Shown: in pieces, positions 6,033-7,917 of the stretch
How the letters are laid out: every line of letters begins with the position of its first letter
Position numbering within the stretch: the stretch's first letter is position 1
Origin: Candidatus Zixiibacteriota bacterium
Lineage (GTDB): Bacteria; Zixibacteria; MSB-5A5; SM1-73
Assembly (NCBI GenBank): GCA_022866585.1
Contig: JALHUP010000322.1
Location: forward strand, 1 to 7,917
DNA length: 7,917 nt
Direction: 5' to 3'
Translations under genes and position numbers: made by a program
Notes under the pieces: generated by a model
The model's database searches: none
Told to the model about the DNA's origin: nothing
Seen by the model: the letters and a program-made list of their open reading frames with translations, nothing else

Positions 6033-6733
6033 ATACGATCTTGGAAAAAGCACGACCCCCAGCTAAGAAAATGCAAACCCTCTTGGCCACAGATCTATAT
6101 GAATTTGGTGGCACCATAGAGTCGGTTCGCAATTACCAACAAGGTTTTATCAAATATTTTCAAGGGTGCCACAGGGTATTAGATCTTGGTTGTGGGAGAG
6201 GAGTCTTTCTTAAACTTTTAGCTGAATCGGGAATAGAAGGTGTGGCAGTGGACCTGTGTGGGGAAGCGGTAGCATTATGCCAAAAACAAGGTTTTAGAGA
6301 TGTTTATCATCAAGATGTTTTCGCCTACCTTAAGGATCATCTTTCAGAAAAATCCGCCTATGGCCGGCAGGATTTCGATGGGATTTTTTGCAGCCATCTG
6401 ATCGAGCATCTTGATTTTGCTTCTGCCACAGAGCTTCTACATTTATGTTACCAGGTGCTAAAGCTAAAAGGAAGGATAGCAGTAGTAACCCCCAACCCGG
6501 AATCTCCAAAGATAATGGGGTCGATTTTTTGGTTAGATCCCTCCCATGTCCGTCCCTATCCTCTGCCCCTTCTGGAGAGCATGTTAAAGAAAAGTGGTTT
6601 TAAGATAATAGACAAGGGCAGCTTTGATAGCCCAGGTCAAGGTATTAGATCTTTGTGTGTCGGCATCTTTAACAGTTTGTTAAACTTGAAAAAGATTGGG
6701 ACTAATACGTTTGTGGTGGGGATGAAACAATGA
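6029..6733 (+). CDS. Class I SAM-dependent methyltransferase (Methyltransf_23-like)
   Basis: A 234-residue soluble protein. Motif I is LDLGCGRGVF (residues 51-60), the acidic strand-2 residue is Asp75 (AVD), motif IV is FDGIFCSHLIEHL (116-128), and VVTPNPES (152-159) and FWLDPSHVRPY (167-177) follow. The TPNP and HVRPY signatures recur in UbiG-like methyltransferases of surface-polysaccharide clusters, where they probably methylate a sugar or a glycan end. The exact acceptor is unknown. The ATG at 6029 overlaps the flippase stop as ATGA; a GTG at 6017 in frame would add four residues but lies directly on the AAAGG that serves as RBS, so 6029 is preferred. The RBS spacing of 11 bases is long, and coupling to the flippase probably helps initiation. 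Base composition resembles the flippase, unlike the AT-rich methyltransferase upstream; the two share only the common fold. Confidence 0.88.
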   Translation: MNTILEKARPPAKKMQTLLATDLYEFGGTIESVRNYQQGFIKYFQGCHRVLDLGCGRGVFLKLLAESGIEGVAVDLCGEAVALCQKQGFRDVYHQDVFAYLKDHLSEKSAYGRQDFDGIFCSHLIEHLDFASATELLHLCYQVLKLKGRIAVVTPNPESPKIMGSIFWLDPSHVRPYPLPLLESMLKKSGFKIIDKGSFDSPGQGIRSLCVGIFNSLLNLKKIGTNTFVVGMKQ

Positions 6734-6744
6734 ATCTTTTATAT

Positions 6745-6750
6745 AGGGGG
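6745..6750 (+). promoter_or_regulatory. Ribosome binding site supporting a TTG start
   Basis: AGGGGG ends eight bases before TTG 6759. Together with the canonical glycosyltransferase opening MRVLLDATGL it decides for this rare start codon. Confidence 0.65.
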
Positions 6751-6758
6751 CAAATAGG

Positions 6759-7904
6759 TTGAGAGTCTTATTAGATGCTACCGGGCTTTTCAATCCTCAC
6801 CGCTTCAGGGGGGTGGGTCGATATGTCTCTGGTCTGATCAATGGATTTGAGTCTATTTTAAAGGATGACTCTGAGATAGAACTACACTGCCTGGAACAGA
6901 TTAGGGGAAACGAGAACAATGGCTATTTACCTTTTCCCACCGTACACAATAGAAGACCCAGCTATCCGAGCATCAGGCTGCAATGGCTTTGGAACAGTCT
7001 TCTTTTAGCCAAAGAGGTCGCCGAAACCGAGAACTTCCTTTATCATTCTACTGACTACAATGGAATACCTATCTCCAAGAAGTTTAAAACTGTTGCCACT
7101 TTATACGATCTTATACCTCTCAGTTTTTCTGATACATATCTGAGGAATAAGCCTTTAGATATCAGATTGGGATACAAAAGCATACTTAGAAGATACCAAA
7201 GAGCTGATCACATTATTTCCATCTCTGAAGCTACCAAAAAGGATGCCACACAGCTTCTGGGTATTTCTGATGATAAAATTACCGTGGTTCCTTTAGCCTT
7301 TGATAAAAAACTTTTTCATCCACCAAAAGATTCCGACGCTGTTAAAAAAGTCAAGATAAAATATAATCTTCCAGAAAGATACTTCCTCTACTCTGGCTCT
7401 TTGGAACCCCATAAAAACATAGAGAGAGTTTTGAGGGCTTACAAGTCGCTGTCAAATCTCCCGGAGAGGTTTGTATTTATAGGAATCCATTCTAAAAGAC
7501 AGAGGGAATCATTTTCTTGTCAAATCAGAGAATTTAAGCTTACCGAAAGAGTAAAGCATTTGGGCTATGTAGAGGATGGTGATCTTTCAGCTCTTTACTG
7601 TGGCGCCACAGCCTTTGTTTTTCCCTCTTTAAAGGAGGGCTTTGGTTTGCCAGCCTTGGAAGCTATGGCCTGTGGATGTCCGGTCATCTCCTCCAGCCTT
7701 TCTGCCATGCCTGAAGTTGTCGGGGATGCAGGCATCTTGATCGATCCCTATGATGAAAAAACTTTAAAGGAAAGCATGGCAAGGCTCTCCTCCGATGAAA
7801 AGCTAAGAGAACAACTAAAAGAAAAAGGGCTAAAACAAGCCTCCCTGTTTAGCTGGGAAAGATGTGCCCAAAAAACTTTAGAGGTCTATAAGAAGTCACT
7901 TTAA
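6759..7904 (+). CDS. GT4-family glycosyltransferase (GT-B fold)
   Basis: A 381-residue cytoplasmic enzyme, full-length for the family, that would transfer a sugar from a nucleotide donor to the growing lipid-linked repeat unit. The N-terminal domain starts MRVLLDATGL with the acceptor-side glycine motif RGVGRYVSGL (17-26) and TLYDLIP (114-120). The linker SISEATKKD (154-162) with VVPLAFD (176-182) leads to the Glycos_transf_1 domain. SGSLEPHKNIERVL (212-225) and EGFGLPALEAMACGCPVI (293-310) form the donor site; Glu293 and Glu301 make the retaining EX7E motif. The TTG start is supported by AGGGGG eight bases upstream. It begins 25 bases after the methyltransferase stop, probably in the same operon. 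Many relatives are mannosyl- or rhamnosyltransferases, but the sugar cannot be told from sequence. Confidence 0.93.
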   Translation: MRVLLDATGLFNPHRFRGVGRYVSGLINGFESILKDDSEIELHCLEQIRGNENNGYLPFPTVHNRRPSYPSIRLQWLWNSLLLAKEVAETENFLYHSTDYNGIPISKKFKTVATLYDLIPLSFSDTYLRNKPLDIRLGYKSILRRYQRADHIISISEATKKDATQLLGISDDKITVVPLAFDKKLFHPPKDSDAVKKVKIKYNLPERYFLYSGSLEPHKNIERVLRAYKSLSNLPERFVFIGIHSKRQRESFSCQIREFKLTERVKHLGYVEDGDLSALYCGATAFVFPSLKEGFGLPALEAMACGCPVISSSLSAMPEVVGDAGILIDPYDEKTLKESMARLSSDEKLREQLKEKGLKQASLFSWERCAQKTLEVYKKSL

Positions 7905-7917
7905 AAAGATGAATAAC

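Noticed and set aside
7909..7917. Start of another gene (ATGAATAAC) at the window end
   Set aside because: Only three codons are visible and no good Shine-Dalgarno precedes them. It resembles the MNK starts nearby but cannot be supported.

Overview
The window is the front part of an exopolysaccharide or capsule locus. All genes lie on the plus strand and are mostly tightly packed. A signal-peptide SLBB export protein, a fused chain-length regulator/tyrosine kinase (Wzc type) and a Wzx-type flippase point to a Gram-negative-type envelope and Wzx/Wzy-dependent export. The phosphatase is the PHP type (CpsB/YwqE), best known from Firmicutes but also present in several Gram-negative phyla. Overall GC looks to be in the mid 40s percent. 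No gene fixes the taxon. An FCB-like or candidate-phylum bacterium is a guess.

Layout. Positions 3-3550 hold the regulatory and export module: the C-terminal part of a PHP tyrosine phosphatase (cut by the window edge), an SLBB-only export protein, and a 763-residue Wzc-type protein with a ten-tyrosine cluster near its end. Positions 3551-4643 form a disturbed junction. It holds three very short ORFs that look like gene remnants, two small inverted repeats, and an AT-rich methyltransferase gene set between copies of a 17-base repeat that carries a stop codon and a Shine-Dalgarno sequence. Positions 4644-7904 hold a flippase, a second methyltransferase (overlapping it by ATGA) and a GT4 glycosyltransferase, probably co-transcribed.

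How they would work together. The glycosyltransferase and methyltransferases build and decorate a lipid-linked repeat unit. The flippase turns it to the periplasmic face. The Wzc protein sets chain length and export in cycles of autophosphorylation, which the PHP phosphatase reverses. The SLBB protein would act on the periplasmic side of the export channel. The polymerase (Wzy), the initiating sugar-phosphate transferase and a full-length Wza-type channel are not in the window and are expected outside it.

The main oddity is the junction: a repeat, GACTGAAAG(G/C)AAAACCT, at three sites directly before start codons, bracketing a gene of foreign composition. It suggests that genes in this cluster are exchanged as stop-RBS-ORF cassettes at short homologies, leaving truncated gene starts behind.
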